Of a DNA stretch of 26,526 nt, positions 20,804 through 26,526 are shown in pieces. This stretch comes from a virus, in IMG/VR virus record IMGVR_UViG_3300027797_000117, positions 1 through 26,526 of that record; one strand, 5' to 3'. Numbering within the stretch: position 1 is the first letter of the stretch; every line of letters starts with the position of its first letter. The position numbers and the translations under genes were made by a program. The notes beneath the pieces were generated by a model. It had not been told where the DNA came from. It did no database searches and saw only the letters and a program-made list of their open reading frames with translations.

Positions 20804-20919
20804 TGAGCCAACCGATGCGTAAGTTCAACCCATTCAAAAAATGGAAGGACAACCTCCGTTGGTGGTGGTTCTTTCACGTAACAATGCAACACCGAGAAAA
20901 GGAGAAAGACAATGACTGA
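20803..20919 (+). CDS. Basic, Trp-rich microprotein, 38 aa
   Basis: It starts in TAATG overlap with the XRE stop and encodes MSQPMRKFNPFKKWKDNLRW, then WWFFHVTMQHREKEKDND. The WWWFF cluster between charged flanks could sit at a membrane surface. It ends eight bases into the next gene, whose ribosome site (AAGGAG) it contains. It is too small for family assignment. Confidence 0.45.
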   Translation: MSQPMRKFNPFKKWKDNLRWWWFFHVTMQHREKEKDND

Positions 20920-21082
20920 TGCGTATTCATTTACTGTCACGGTTGCTAAACGAAGCGATTGTGAGTATCCAACTACCGAGGCTGAGGCGGCAAGAATTGT
21001 CGGCTGGCTGTTAGAGCAAGGCGCATATTTGGACATTTTGGATGTTCGCCGAGCAGAAGTGCAGTTGGTGTCCAATGTCTGA
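20912..21082 (+). CDS. Hypothetical protein, 56 aa
   Basis: AAAAGGAGAAAG precedes ATG 20912, a strong ribosome site. The protein is a small alpha/beta domain: YSFTVTVAKRSDCEYPTTEA, then an amphipathic helix ARIVGWLLEQGAYLDI and a last strand AEVQLVSN. Its end overlaps the next start (ATG 21075) by eight bases. No family is recognised. Confidence 0.55.
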   Translation: MTDAYSFTVTVAKRSDCEYPTTEAEAARIVGWLLEQGAYLDILDVRRAEVQLVSNV

Positions 21083-21362
21083 GGATGCGATCCCGGATAT
21101 GGGAAACAACGCCGAGTTCGGTTGGTGTTTGGCTGTACTTGTTGGGCCGCAAGGCAAAGATCGGTTTTACGGCCCATTTGAATGCGAGTCAATTGCTCGT
21201 GCTTGGATCAAGGGTCAACCGTTCATGTCTCAGGACAGCGTAGGAATCATGCCTTTACGGAGAACCGACGTTATTCGAGAACGGTCAGATTTCCATAATC
21301 CTGCTTTGGATTGGGATGCCACCGATTTTTGGTCTGTTGTCATTCAAGGCAGAAGTCAATGA
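21075..21362 (+). CDS. Hypothetical protein, 95 aa
   Basis: MSEDAIPDMGNNAEFGWCLA continues through VLVGPQGKDRFYGPFECESI to a C-terminal VTDFWSVVIQG-like end (DATDFWSVVI). The centre resembles small phage proteins in which a strand-strand-helix unit matches x-GPF-x-x-x-x-x-A-x-x-W. ATG 21075 is chosen over a GTG-like start at 21042 because it matches the four-to-eight-base overlaps used throughout this unit. The function is unknown. Confidence 0.6.
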   Translation: MSEDAIPDMGNNAEFGWCLAVLVGPQGKDRFYGPFECESIARAWIKGQPFMSQDSVGIMPLRRTDVIRERSDFHNPALDWDATDFWSVVIQGRSQ

Positions 21363-21469
21363 TTGCGCTCGGTGAGGATTACCGAAAGTGTGGTTGTCTG
21401 ATTCCAGTATTGGCACAGCACATAAACAACCCTGTTTGTGGCGATAAACCTGAGGATGATGACGAATGA
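21359..21469 (+). CDS. Cys-containing microprotein, 36 aa
   Basis: The gene is bounded by ATGA overlaps at both ends. It encodes MIALGEDYRKCGCLIPVLAQ, then HINNPVCGDKPEDDDE. The C-G-C and V-C-G Cys with an intervening His could bind a metal. It lies just before two zinc-ribbon genes. No family is recognised. Confidence 0.45.
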   Translation: MIALGEDYRKCGCLIPVLAQHINNPVCGDKPEDDDE

Positions 21470-21666
21470 TTGAATCAAAAATGATTTTTTTCATTAGATG
21501 CGATGATTGTGGTCGCATTGATAAAGAATTGTATTCCAACGCTCAAGACTGCAAGGCAGATAAATCAAAGAGAGGTTGGACAATTTCTGACACAGGCTGG
21601 ATTTACGAGGAAACTGCTTTTTGTGGTTTTTGTTCATTGGATAAAATGTTGGTGGGTGAACTGTGA
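21466..21666 (+). CDS. Zinc-ribbon protein A, 66 aa
   Basis: Two Cys pairs, CDDC (12-15) and CGFC (about 53-56), frame a small domain with KADKSKRGWTISDTGW, the plan of a two-knuckle zinc ribbon. It is clearly related to the next protein: both share F-x-x-x-CD-x-CGR-x-D near the start and a KADK-x-K-x-GW centre. Zinc ribbons of this size bind nucleic acid or proteins. It is coupled to both neighbours by ATGA and GTGA overlaps. Confidence 0.65.
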   Translation: MIESKMIFFIRCDDCGRIDKELYSNAQDCKADKSKRGWTISDTGWIYEETAFCGFCSLDKMLVGEL

Positions 21667-21857
21667 TTATCCGAGAGTTCTCTGTCGTATGCGATGGTTG
21701 TGGTCGTGTAGATCAGGATAAGTTCGCTTATTCAAGTGACCTGAAAGCAGATAAACGGAAATCCGGGTGGAAGTTTTCTAACGAGGCTTACTGCCCGAAA
21801 TGTGCCAATGAAACTATTACCTGTTCAATTTGTCAGGAACTCTTGACAGATAACTAA
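21663..21857 (+). CDS. Zinc-ribbon protein B, paralogue of A, 64 aa
   Basis: CDGCGRVDQ, LKADKRKSGWKFS and YCPKCANETITCSICQ give three Cys pairs, one more than in protein A; the last pair may form a second site. The start is GTG 21663 within the stop of protein A (GTGA). This is the last gene of the promoter 3 unit; a TTGACA-like sequence and an inverted repeat follow its end. Confidence 0.65.
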   Translation: MIIREFSVVCDGCGRVDQDKFAYSSDLKADKRKSGWKFSNEAYCPKCANETITCSICQELLTDN

Positions 21858-21880
21858 CCCCCTGTTTCTGTCCGAGAGCG

Positions 21881-21909
21881 CATACCCCTGCCTATATGGT
21901 GGGGGTATG
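21881..21909 (+). repeat. Inverted repeat ending at the start codon of the 53-aa gene
   Basis: CATACCCC (21881-21888) pairs perfectly with GGGGTATG (21902-21909) across a 13-base loop. The right arm contains the probable ribosome site GGGGG and the ATG of the next gene, so this hairpin would hide the start in mRNA; in DNA it could be an operator. Confidence 0.55.
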
Positions 21910-22068
21910 TCGTTTTCTGACCAACCTGATTCGCCGTTGAGAGAAGCATCAATTGCTTTGAATGAGATGTTTATGACGATGACACAATCAGGGTTCACGG
22001 AGTTGCAGGCTTTACGCCTTGTCGCTTTTCTGATTGAAGACATGACAAACTCAGATCACGCAGACTAA
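21907..22068 (+). CDS. Hypothetical helical protein, 53 aa
   Basis: The product begins MSFSDQPDSPLREASIALNE, continues MFMTMTQSGFTELQALRLVA, and ends in FLIEDMTNSDHAD. It has two amphipathic helices with a turn, resembling small helical proteins encoded near portal genes. GGTGGGGGT directly precedes ATG 21907; the start lies in the right arm of the inverted repeat. It is shorter than common gene-finder limits but well placed between the zinc-ribbon unit and portal. Confidence 0.5.
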   Translation: MSFSDQPDSPLREASIALNEMFMTMTQSGFTELQALRLVAFLIEDMTNSDHAD

Positions 22069-22107
22069 AACCCTATAGAGGGCTTCTAAACAGTCCTTTA
22101 CTTTAGA

Positions 22108-23577
22108 ATGGCGAAAATGGCAGCTCAACCCGATTTCCAAGAAATAGGTTCTACCGGGCTTCAACGCACCTCAGGGTTCGTAATAGATGACTTCATAACG
22201 AACTTACGTGGCGTTCAGGGTATGCGCGTATGGCGCGAAATGTCGGACAACGATCCTGTTGTTGGGGCAATGCTGTATGCGATTGAGCGTTTAATCCTGG
22301 CTATCGAATGGAATGTTGAGCCGTTTACGGAGAAAAAAACTGATTCAATAAAGCGCAAGGATCAAGCTCAGGCTGATTTCATCAAGGAATGTATGGATGA
22401 TATGAGCGAGTCTTGGCCTGCCATGTTGTCGCAAATCCTGTCGTTTTTGCCGTTCGGTTTCGCTTATTGTGAGATCGTCTATAAGAAGCGTCAGGGTCCT
22501 GATCAGAAGGACAGTCGCCGCAAGTCCAAATACAACGATGGCAAGGTTGGCTGGAGGAAGATTCCTCTTCGCGCGCAGGAGACTTTGTGGGATTGGGAGT
22601 TTGATGAGAACGGCTCGATTATGGCCATGCGACAGTCAGATCCTTCTGTTCCTAAGGGCGTAGTTTCTATCCCTATTGAGAAGGCTTTGTTGTTCCGTAC
22701 TGTTTCGCCGCGCAACAACCCGGAGGGTCGCTCGATTCTTCGTAATGCGTATCGCCCTTGGTTCTTTAAGAAAACCATTGAGGAAATTGAGGCTGTAGGT
22801 ATTGAGCGTGACTTGGCTGGTTTGCCTGTTGCTTATGTGCCACCTTCGTTGCTGTCTTCTAACGCCACCGCAGCTGAGGTTTCGGCGCGTAATGCGATGC
22901 AGGATCTGATCCGGGGTATCAAGCGCAACGAGAATGAGGGCATTTTGTTCCCTCTTGCCTATGACGAGCAGGGTCGTGAGCAGTACAAGTTGACTTTGTT
23001 GAGTTCCGGGGGAACTCGCAACTTCAATACTGATGCGATTATTGCCCGCTATGACCAACGTATTTCTATGATCATTTTGGCTGACTTCATCCTTTTGGGC
23101 CATGAAAAGGTTGGCTCATTTGCTTTGGGTGCTTCCAAAATTGACTTGTTCACGTCGGCTATCCAGCAGATCGCTAACTCGATTGCTGACACTTTTAACC
23201 AACATGCGATTCCTCGTTTGATGAAGCTGAACGGTATGGATACGACTCGTATGCCGAAGATCAAGCCAGGTGAAATCACCCATGTTGACCTTGGTGTTCT
23301 CGGCGACTTCATCTCCAAGATGGCTGCCGCAGGTGCTATGCAACCTGATCTTGAGTTGGACAACTTCCTACGCGGTTTGGCTAACTTGCCGAAACGAAGC
23401 GAAGAAGAGGGTGTTCCTCAGCCAGGTATGGGTATGCCACCTGAGCAGGGTGCGCCTCCAATGCCGGGTCAAGCCCCAGCCGAAGCCCCAGCTCCTGAAA
23501 CCAATGTGTTTGATCAGGTTGGGCAAGGCGGCCAAGCCGAAGCTACAGGAGCAACTACCGCTGACGCTGAGGAGTAG
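22108..23577 (+). CDS. Portal protein, 489 aa
   Basis: The portal forms the twelve-subunit ring through which DNA is packaged and ejected. Family features: the early FVIDDFITNLRGVQGMRVWR and MSDNDPVVGAMLYAIERLI (wing and helix), IEWNVEPF, the clip-region FLPFGFAYCEIVYK, and a long central helix IQQIANSIADTFNQHAIPRL. The last 70 residues are Pro/Gln/Ala-rich and probably disordered inside the capsid. ATG 22108 and ATG 22117 are both possible, and neither has a good ribosome site; TACTTT at 22099-22104 would suit a leaderless start at 22117. The MuF gene follows two bases later. Confidence 0.85.
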   Translation: MAKMAAQPDFQEIGSTGLQRTSGFVIDDFITNLRGVQGMRVWREMSDNDPVVGAMLYAIERLILAIEWNVEPFTEKKTDSIKRKDQAQADFIKECMDDMSESWPAMLSQILSFLPFGFAYCEIVYKKRQGPDQKDSRRKSKYNDGKVGWRKIPLRAQETLWDWEFDENGSIMAMRQSDPSVPKGVVSIPIEKALLFRTVSPRNNPEGRSILRNAYRPWFFKKTIEEIEAVGIERDLAGLPVAYVPPSLLSSNATAAEVSARNAMQDLIRGIKRNENEGILFPLAYDEQGREQYKLTLLSSGGTRNFNTDAIIARYDQRISMIILADFILLGHEKVGSFALGASKIDLFTSAIQQIANSIADTFNQHAIPRLMKLNGMDTTRMPKIKPGEITHVDLGVLGDFISKMAAAGAMQPDLELDNFLRGLANLPKRSEEEGVPQPGMGMPPEQGAPPMPGQAPAEAPAPETNVFDQVGQGGQAEATGATTADAEE

Positions 23578-23579
23578 CC

Positions 23580-24599
23580 ATGCCTTTCGTACAGAAGCAT
23601 GTTGCTCGACAAAACCACGAGTTATGCGATGAGGATGTTCCCGGCTTTGAGCCAGTTTTTAAGGCTTTTGATGACACGATAGACCCGGCTATGCAGGCCG
23701 ATATCGAAGCTTTGCAGCGTCTTTATCAGGATGCGATGGGCGGTATGGGCGCGACTGTTGATCGTGTTCGTGAAGGTTTGATTCGCCAGGGGCGCGGTGA
23801 TGATCTTCGTTTGTTTCAGGAAACCTTTGCTGCACAAGCAATTGAGGATTTACGTCGGTCGCTTGGTGAGGTAAGTCTTGCTACCGAGGAGCAGGTGATG
23901 GCTGAGATTCGAGCCGCTATCACTCGACTTCCTTCCGGGGTTGCGGGGGTTATGCGATTTGATAACAAGGACCCTCGCGCTATTCGTTGGGCCGAGCAAC
24001 GTGCTGGGGCGATGATTAAGCAGATTCAGGCAGACACTCTCCAGGCTGTTCGTGGGGCTATTTCTAGGGTTTTGACGGGTGGTGGAGGTATCCAGCGAGC
24101 TGCAAGGGATATCTCTCGTGTGATCGGCTTACATGATCGTTGGCAGACAGCTGTGAACAACTACTACAACAAAGAGGTCACTCGATTGACTCGTATCGCC
24201 GGGTTGGAGAATGCGATGATCCAAGCCCAGGAGTTGGCTTTGAAGTATCGAGATCAGTTGATTCGCGCTCGTGCTGTCAATATCGCTCGAACAGAGATTT
24301 TGGCTGCACAGAACATCGGTCAGGTGTTGTCGTGGTATCAGGCCGCTGATCAAGGCTTTTTGGATCTTGCTACAGCGCAAAAGGAATGGGTTATTGGGCC
24401 TGATGGTTGGCGCGGGGTCAATGTTTGTCCTATTTGTTTGGATTTGGCTGGGTCGCGTGTGCCTGTTTTGAGTGTGTTTACTAATGGGGAGATTTGCCCC
24501 CCGGCTCATCCTTCTTGCCGTTGTACGTTGAATCTGATTGCTTTGGTGGGTGTTGGCGATCAAGCGGATGCGTTGACTTCTGAAGATGAGGTGGATTGA
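23580..24599 (+). CDS. MuF-like minor head protein, 339 aa
   Basis: MuF/SPP1 gp7-type proteins bind the portal and are ejected with the DNA. The N-terminal 180 residues are helical. The MuF core follows: RARAVNIARTEILAAQNIGQ, KEWVIGPDG, the Cys-containing NVCPICLDLAGSRVPV, and PPAHPSCRCTLNLIAL, the family's diagnostic PPAHP-x-CRC end. There is no fused toxin domain, only a short acidic tail. The next two genes encode separate catalytic proteins, which may play the part of the C-terminal toxins fused to MuF in other phages. Confidence 0.88.
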   Translation: MPFVQKHVARQNHELCDEDVPGFEPVFKAFDDTIDPAMQADIEALQRLYQDAMGGMGATVDRVREGLIRQGRGDDLRLFQETFAAQAIEDLRRSLGEVSLATEEQVMAEIRAAITRLPSGVAGVMRFDNKDPRAIRWAEQRAGAMIKQIQADTLQAVRGAISRVLTGGGGIQRAARDISRVIGLHDRWQTAVNNYYNKEVTRLTRIAGLENAMIQAQELALKYRDQLIRARAVNIARTEILAAQNIGQVLSWYQAADQGFLDLATAQKEWVIGPDGWRGVNVCPICLDLAGSRVPVLSVFTNGEICPPAHPSCRCTLNLIALVGVGDQADALTSEDEVD

Positions 24600-25411
24600 T
24601 GCCTTGGCATTTGAAGTCTGAGGGCGGTCAGGTGTTGGTTGTCCGCAACCGAGATAAGAAGGTTGTTGGCCGTCATGCGAACCGTAAGAGGGCGGCGGCA
24701 CAAATGAAGGTGTTGTATTCGTTGGAAAAGTCAGAGTTTTGGGCTTTGATCGAGAAGGCTTCATTTGATGGGGATAGGTCGGCCGCCGGGCGTTACGCCG
24801 CTAATCAACGCTGGAAAAATCACAAGAAGAAAGAAACCACAGGTTCTTCGGCAACCAAGGATGCGATTGTCAAAGCTTTGCCGATGGCAATGGGCTTGAA
24901 GTCAACCCCCTGGGCCGCTGGGGATAGTTCACATTTTAGATCGTTGATTGAAGAGGGTGTTTCCGAGGAAAGCGCAAAACTGGCTACAAGCGCAACTGTC
25001 ACTTTGGGTGATTATGGCGATCCTGTCGTAGCGGCAGGTAATTGTGGTGTTGCATCGGTTGATGTTGGGTCATTTCTCATTATTGCTGGTGCCGCAAAAG
25101 AGGGCGAAGTTTTTATTCGCGAAGTTTATGAACCTTCTTACGGCGGTGAGGGTGGAACACACTTCGTTACCCATATTGGCCCAAAGGATTCCGAGGATGC
25201 GATTATCGTGGATTTCACTTTGAGACAGTTTGAGCCAAATGCAGATTTCCCTTGGGTGGGTACGGTCAGGGAATACCGTGAACAAGGGTATGAAACCGAG
25301 GAGTTTGTCGGCCCGGAAATGGGTGACCAAATGGACCCTATTGATGCGTCAGGCAATGTGCTGTATCCCTGGCTTCAACCGGGCTTCAAGGAAGATATGA
25401 CTTCGGTATGA
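24599..25411 (+). CDS. Motif protein 3: papain-like (deamidase/protease) effector candidate, 270 aa
   Basis: There are three parts. Residues 1-45 (MPWHLKSEGGQVLVVRNRDK, VVGRHANRKRAAAQ) form a small basic domain common after phage head genes. Residues 55-75 hold SFDGDRSAAGRYAANQRWKNH, the shared motif. The C-terminal domain has a Cys-His-Asp order: AGNCGVAS with Cys149, GTHFVTHIG with His188, and IIVDFT with Asp205. That is the arrangement of papain-fold toxin domains of the Tox-PL/glutamine-deamidase kind. I infer an effector that modifies or cleaves a host protein. A structural role is an alternative. ATG 24599 overlaps the MuF stop. Confidence 0.6.
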   Translation: MPWHLKSEGGQVLVVRNRDKKVVGRHANRKRAAAQMKVLYSLEKSEFWALIEKASFDGDRSAAGRYAANQRWKNHKKKETTGSSATKDAIVKALPMAMGLKSTPWAAGDSSHFRSLIEEGVSEESAKLATSATVTLGDYGDPVVAAGNCGVASVDVGSFLIIAGAAKEGEVFIREVYEPSYGGEGGTHFVTHIGPKDSEDAIIVDFTLRQFEPNADFPWVGTVREYREQGYETEEFVGPEMGDQMDPIDASGNVLYPWLQPGFKEDMTSV

Positions 25412-26526
25412 GCAAAATAGATTTTCGAGGCAGGTACGGTTCGGCTGGTTCTAAAGAGGTGTATTTCGCACGTATCCGAAAAGCCTTGGATTTTGAGAAG
25501 GCTTCGTTCGGCGGTGACAGGTCAGCTGCAGGCAGGTATGCCGCGCAACAGCGTTGGAAGGGTCATGTCAAGGATGCGACTAAGCCTGTTGTCAGGGAAC
25601 GCAGGATGGCTGAGAAGTTTCAGGAAGGCCCAATACTGAAAAGCGGTTTTGACGGTATGGGTTTCCCGAAGATTTTGACCCCAGCTGAAGCAAAGAAACG
25701 CTTTGGTGACACCGTAAAAAAGCAAGTCGCATATTTCGCTGGTCGAGGCTTAGAACTGTTAGTCAATGATAAAACAAGCGATAAGTTGCCAACATTTGAT
25801 ACAGAATCTCCTGCCTATTTTGCTACTTTGCAGGCTTTGGATGATGTTTTGGATCAGGTGGATGTTACGAAGTTAACCGTTGATCCTAAGAACGGTTCGC
25901 TTCCTTTCGTGGCTATTAGCGCATTTTACGAGAACAGCGGAGACACAACTGGAGGCTATTTTGATAGCACTCGTAATGATGTGCGTTTGTTTATGAATGT
26001 GGCAAGACTTGTTGAAGAGTCGTACTCAAGTGGCCCACGATATGTTCCGGGAACAGTTCCACAGATGGCTGCAGATGTTATTCAAGGTAGCAGTTTTGCT
26101 AAGGATGATTCGATTGGCGCACGTATTGCTTACGGTTTTACTGTTCACGAAATGGGTCATTGGGTTGACTATTCATTGGGTGTGACTGATAAAGGTTTTG
26201 AAAATTACAGGTCATACAGCATCGTGCAAAGAGCGAAACGCGATGGGCGACTTGCTTTGGAAGCCGAACAAAGGTTTAGTGATTTTAGTGAAGGAAGTTC
26301 TGTTCCGAGGGGAACCTCATATTCAAATACCAATTATGCCGAAAAGTTTGCTGAGAACTTTACAGCCTGGTTTACGATGACCAAAGTAACCAATCCGACA
26401 ATAACTCAATTGAAGTCGGATCTTGCTAATCGAGGCGGTTATGTTGCTGTTGCGGCAGCTTTTGAGGTTTTGAAGCAGGGTCGAATTGTGGACAATGTGC
26501 TTAATTTGCGACCTAATCATCCGATC
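25408..26526 (+). CDS. Motif protein 4: zincin-like metalloprotease effector candidate, 3' end beyond window
   Basis: The reading frame runs 373 codons to the edge without a stop. Residues 33-53 carry SFGGDRSAAGRYAAQQRWKG and His, the shared motif. After a mixed middle domain, FTVHEMGHWVDYS gives the zinc-peptidase helix HEMGH (247-251), and YAEKFAENFTAWF (311-321) supplies the downstream Glu typical of zincins such as the lethal-factor-like toxins. It starts in ATGA overlap with motif protein 3, so both are made together after MuF. I infer a packaged or injected protease. The specificity is unknown and the C-terminus is missing. Confidence 0.65.
   Translation, partial: MSKIDFRGRYGSAGSKEVYFARIRKALDFEKASFGGDRSAAGRYAAQQRWKGHVKDATKPVVRERRMAEKFQEGPILKSGFDGMGFPKILTPAEAKKRFGDTVKKQVAYFAGRGLELLVNDKTSDKLPTFDTESPAYFATLQALDDVLDQVDVTKLTVDPKNGSLPFVAISAFYENSGDTTGGYFDSTRNDVRLFMNVARLVEESYSSGPRYVPGTVPQMAADVIQGSSFAKDDSIGARIAYGFTVHEMGHWVDYSLGVTDKGFENYRSYSIVQRAKRDGRLALEAEQRFSDFSEGSSVPRGTSYSNTNYAEKFAENFTAWFTMTKVTNPTITQLKSDLANRGGYVAVAAAFEVLKQGRIVDNVLNLRPNHPI

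Noticed and set aside
24129-24764. Long minus-strand ORF, 211 codons, opposite the MuF gene
   Set aside because: It is a shadow of the MuF frame: rich in Pro, Ser, Thr and Asn, with no recognisable domain and no ribosome site.
1-26526. Integration functions or attachment sites
   Set aside because: No integrase, excisionase-like pair or long terminal repeat is visible; the XRE gene alone does not show lysogeny.

Overview
This window is a piece of a tailed double-stranded DNA phage (or prophage) genome. Every supported gene lies on the + strand, packed with ATGA, GTGA and TAATG stop/start overlaps. A WhiB-family gene, several starts that look leaderless, and family resemblances recalled from actinobacteriophages point to an actinobacterial host with moderate G+C content. 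That host assignment is an inference. No integrase or attachment site is visible.

Layout. 1-842: end of a metallophosphoesterase and a small gene. 843-2963: a C5 cytosine methyltransferase with a very long repeat-rich variable region and a second gene (1159-1545) nested in another frame. 2997-4677: a YqaJ-type exonuclease and a Rad52/ERF-like annealing protein, closed by a strong hairpin. 4797-7176: replication and recombination genes (an initiator containing four iterons, a helicase-loader-like protein, HNH, RusA, a winged-helix protein). 7218-8599: small regulators and a zinc peptidase. 8660-10566: an amidoligase with a class II glutamine amidotransferase. 10604-12262: WhiB, a ParB-fold protein and a Trm1-like methyltransferase. 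12307-15117: many small genes, including two related HTH proteins. 15253-17509: terminase small and large subunits. 17622-21857: an unusual 4.4 kb insert between terminase and portal. 22108-24599: portal and MuF-like head protein. 24599-26526: two effector-like proteins, one with a papain-like and one with a zincin-like domain.

Main unexplained signals. (1) Four different proteins around the head genes share a short motif, RS-x-AGRYAA-xx-RWK; two of them carry toxin-like catalytic domains beside MuF. (2) Three promoters share a -35/-10 layout, and each is followed at the expected transcript start by an RNA hairpin with an identical AGGGA loop and compensatory stem changes. (3) All 65 CCGG sites I found by eye are CCCGG or CCGGG. 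(4) The pentamer ATGCG is strongly over-represented on the + strand in all reading frames. (5) The initiator gene carries four 12-bp repeats spaced about two helical turns apart and read in two frames, which looks like the replication origin.

How the parts fit. The exonuclease and annealing protein form a recombination pair. The initiator, iterons and loader resemble the lambda O/ori/P arrangement. The methyltransferase may protect the phage from host restriction. The three hairpin promoters drive units outside the core replication and head modules: the peptidase unit, the amidoligase unit and the XRE/zinc-ribbon unit. They look like one co-regulated accessory regulon. No gap between genes exceeds about 140 bases.
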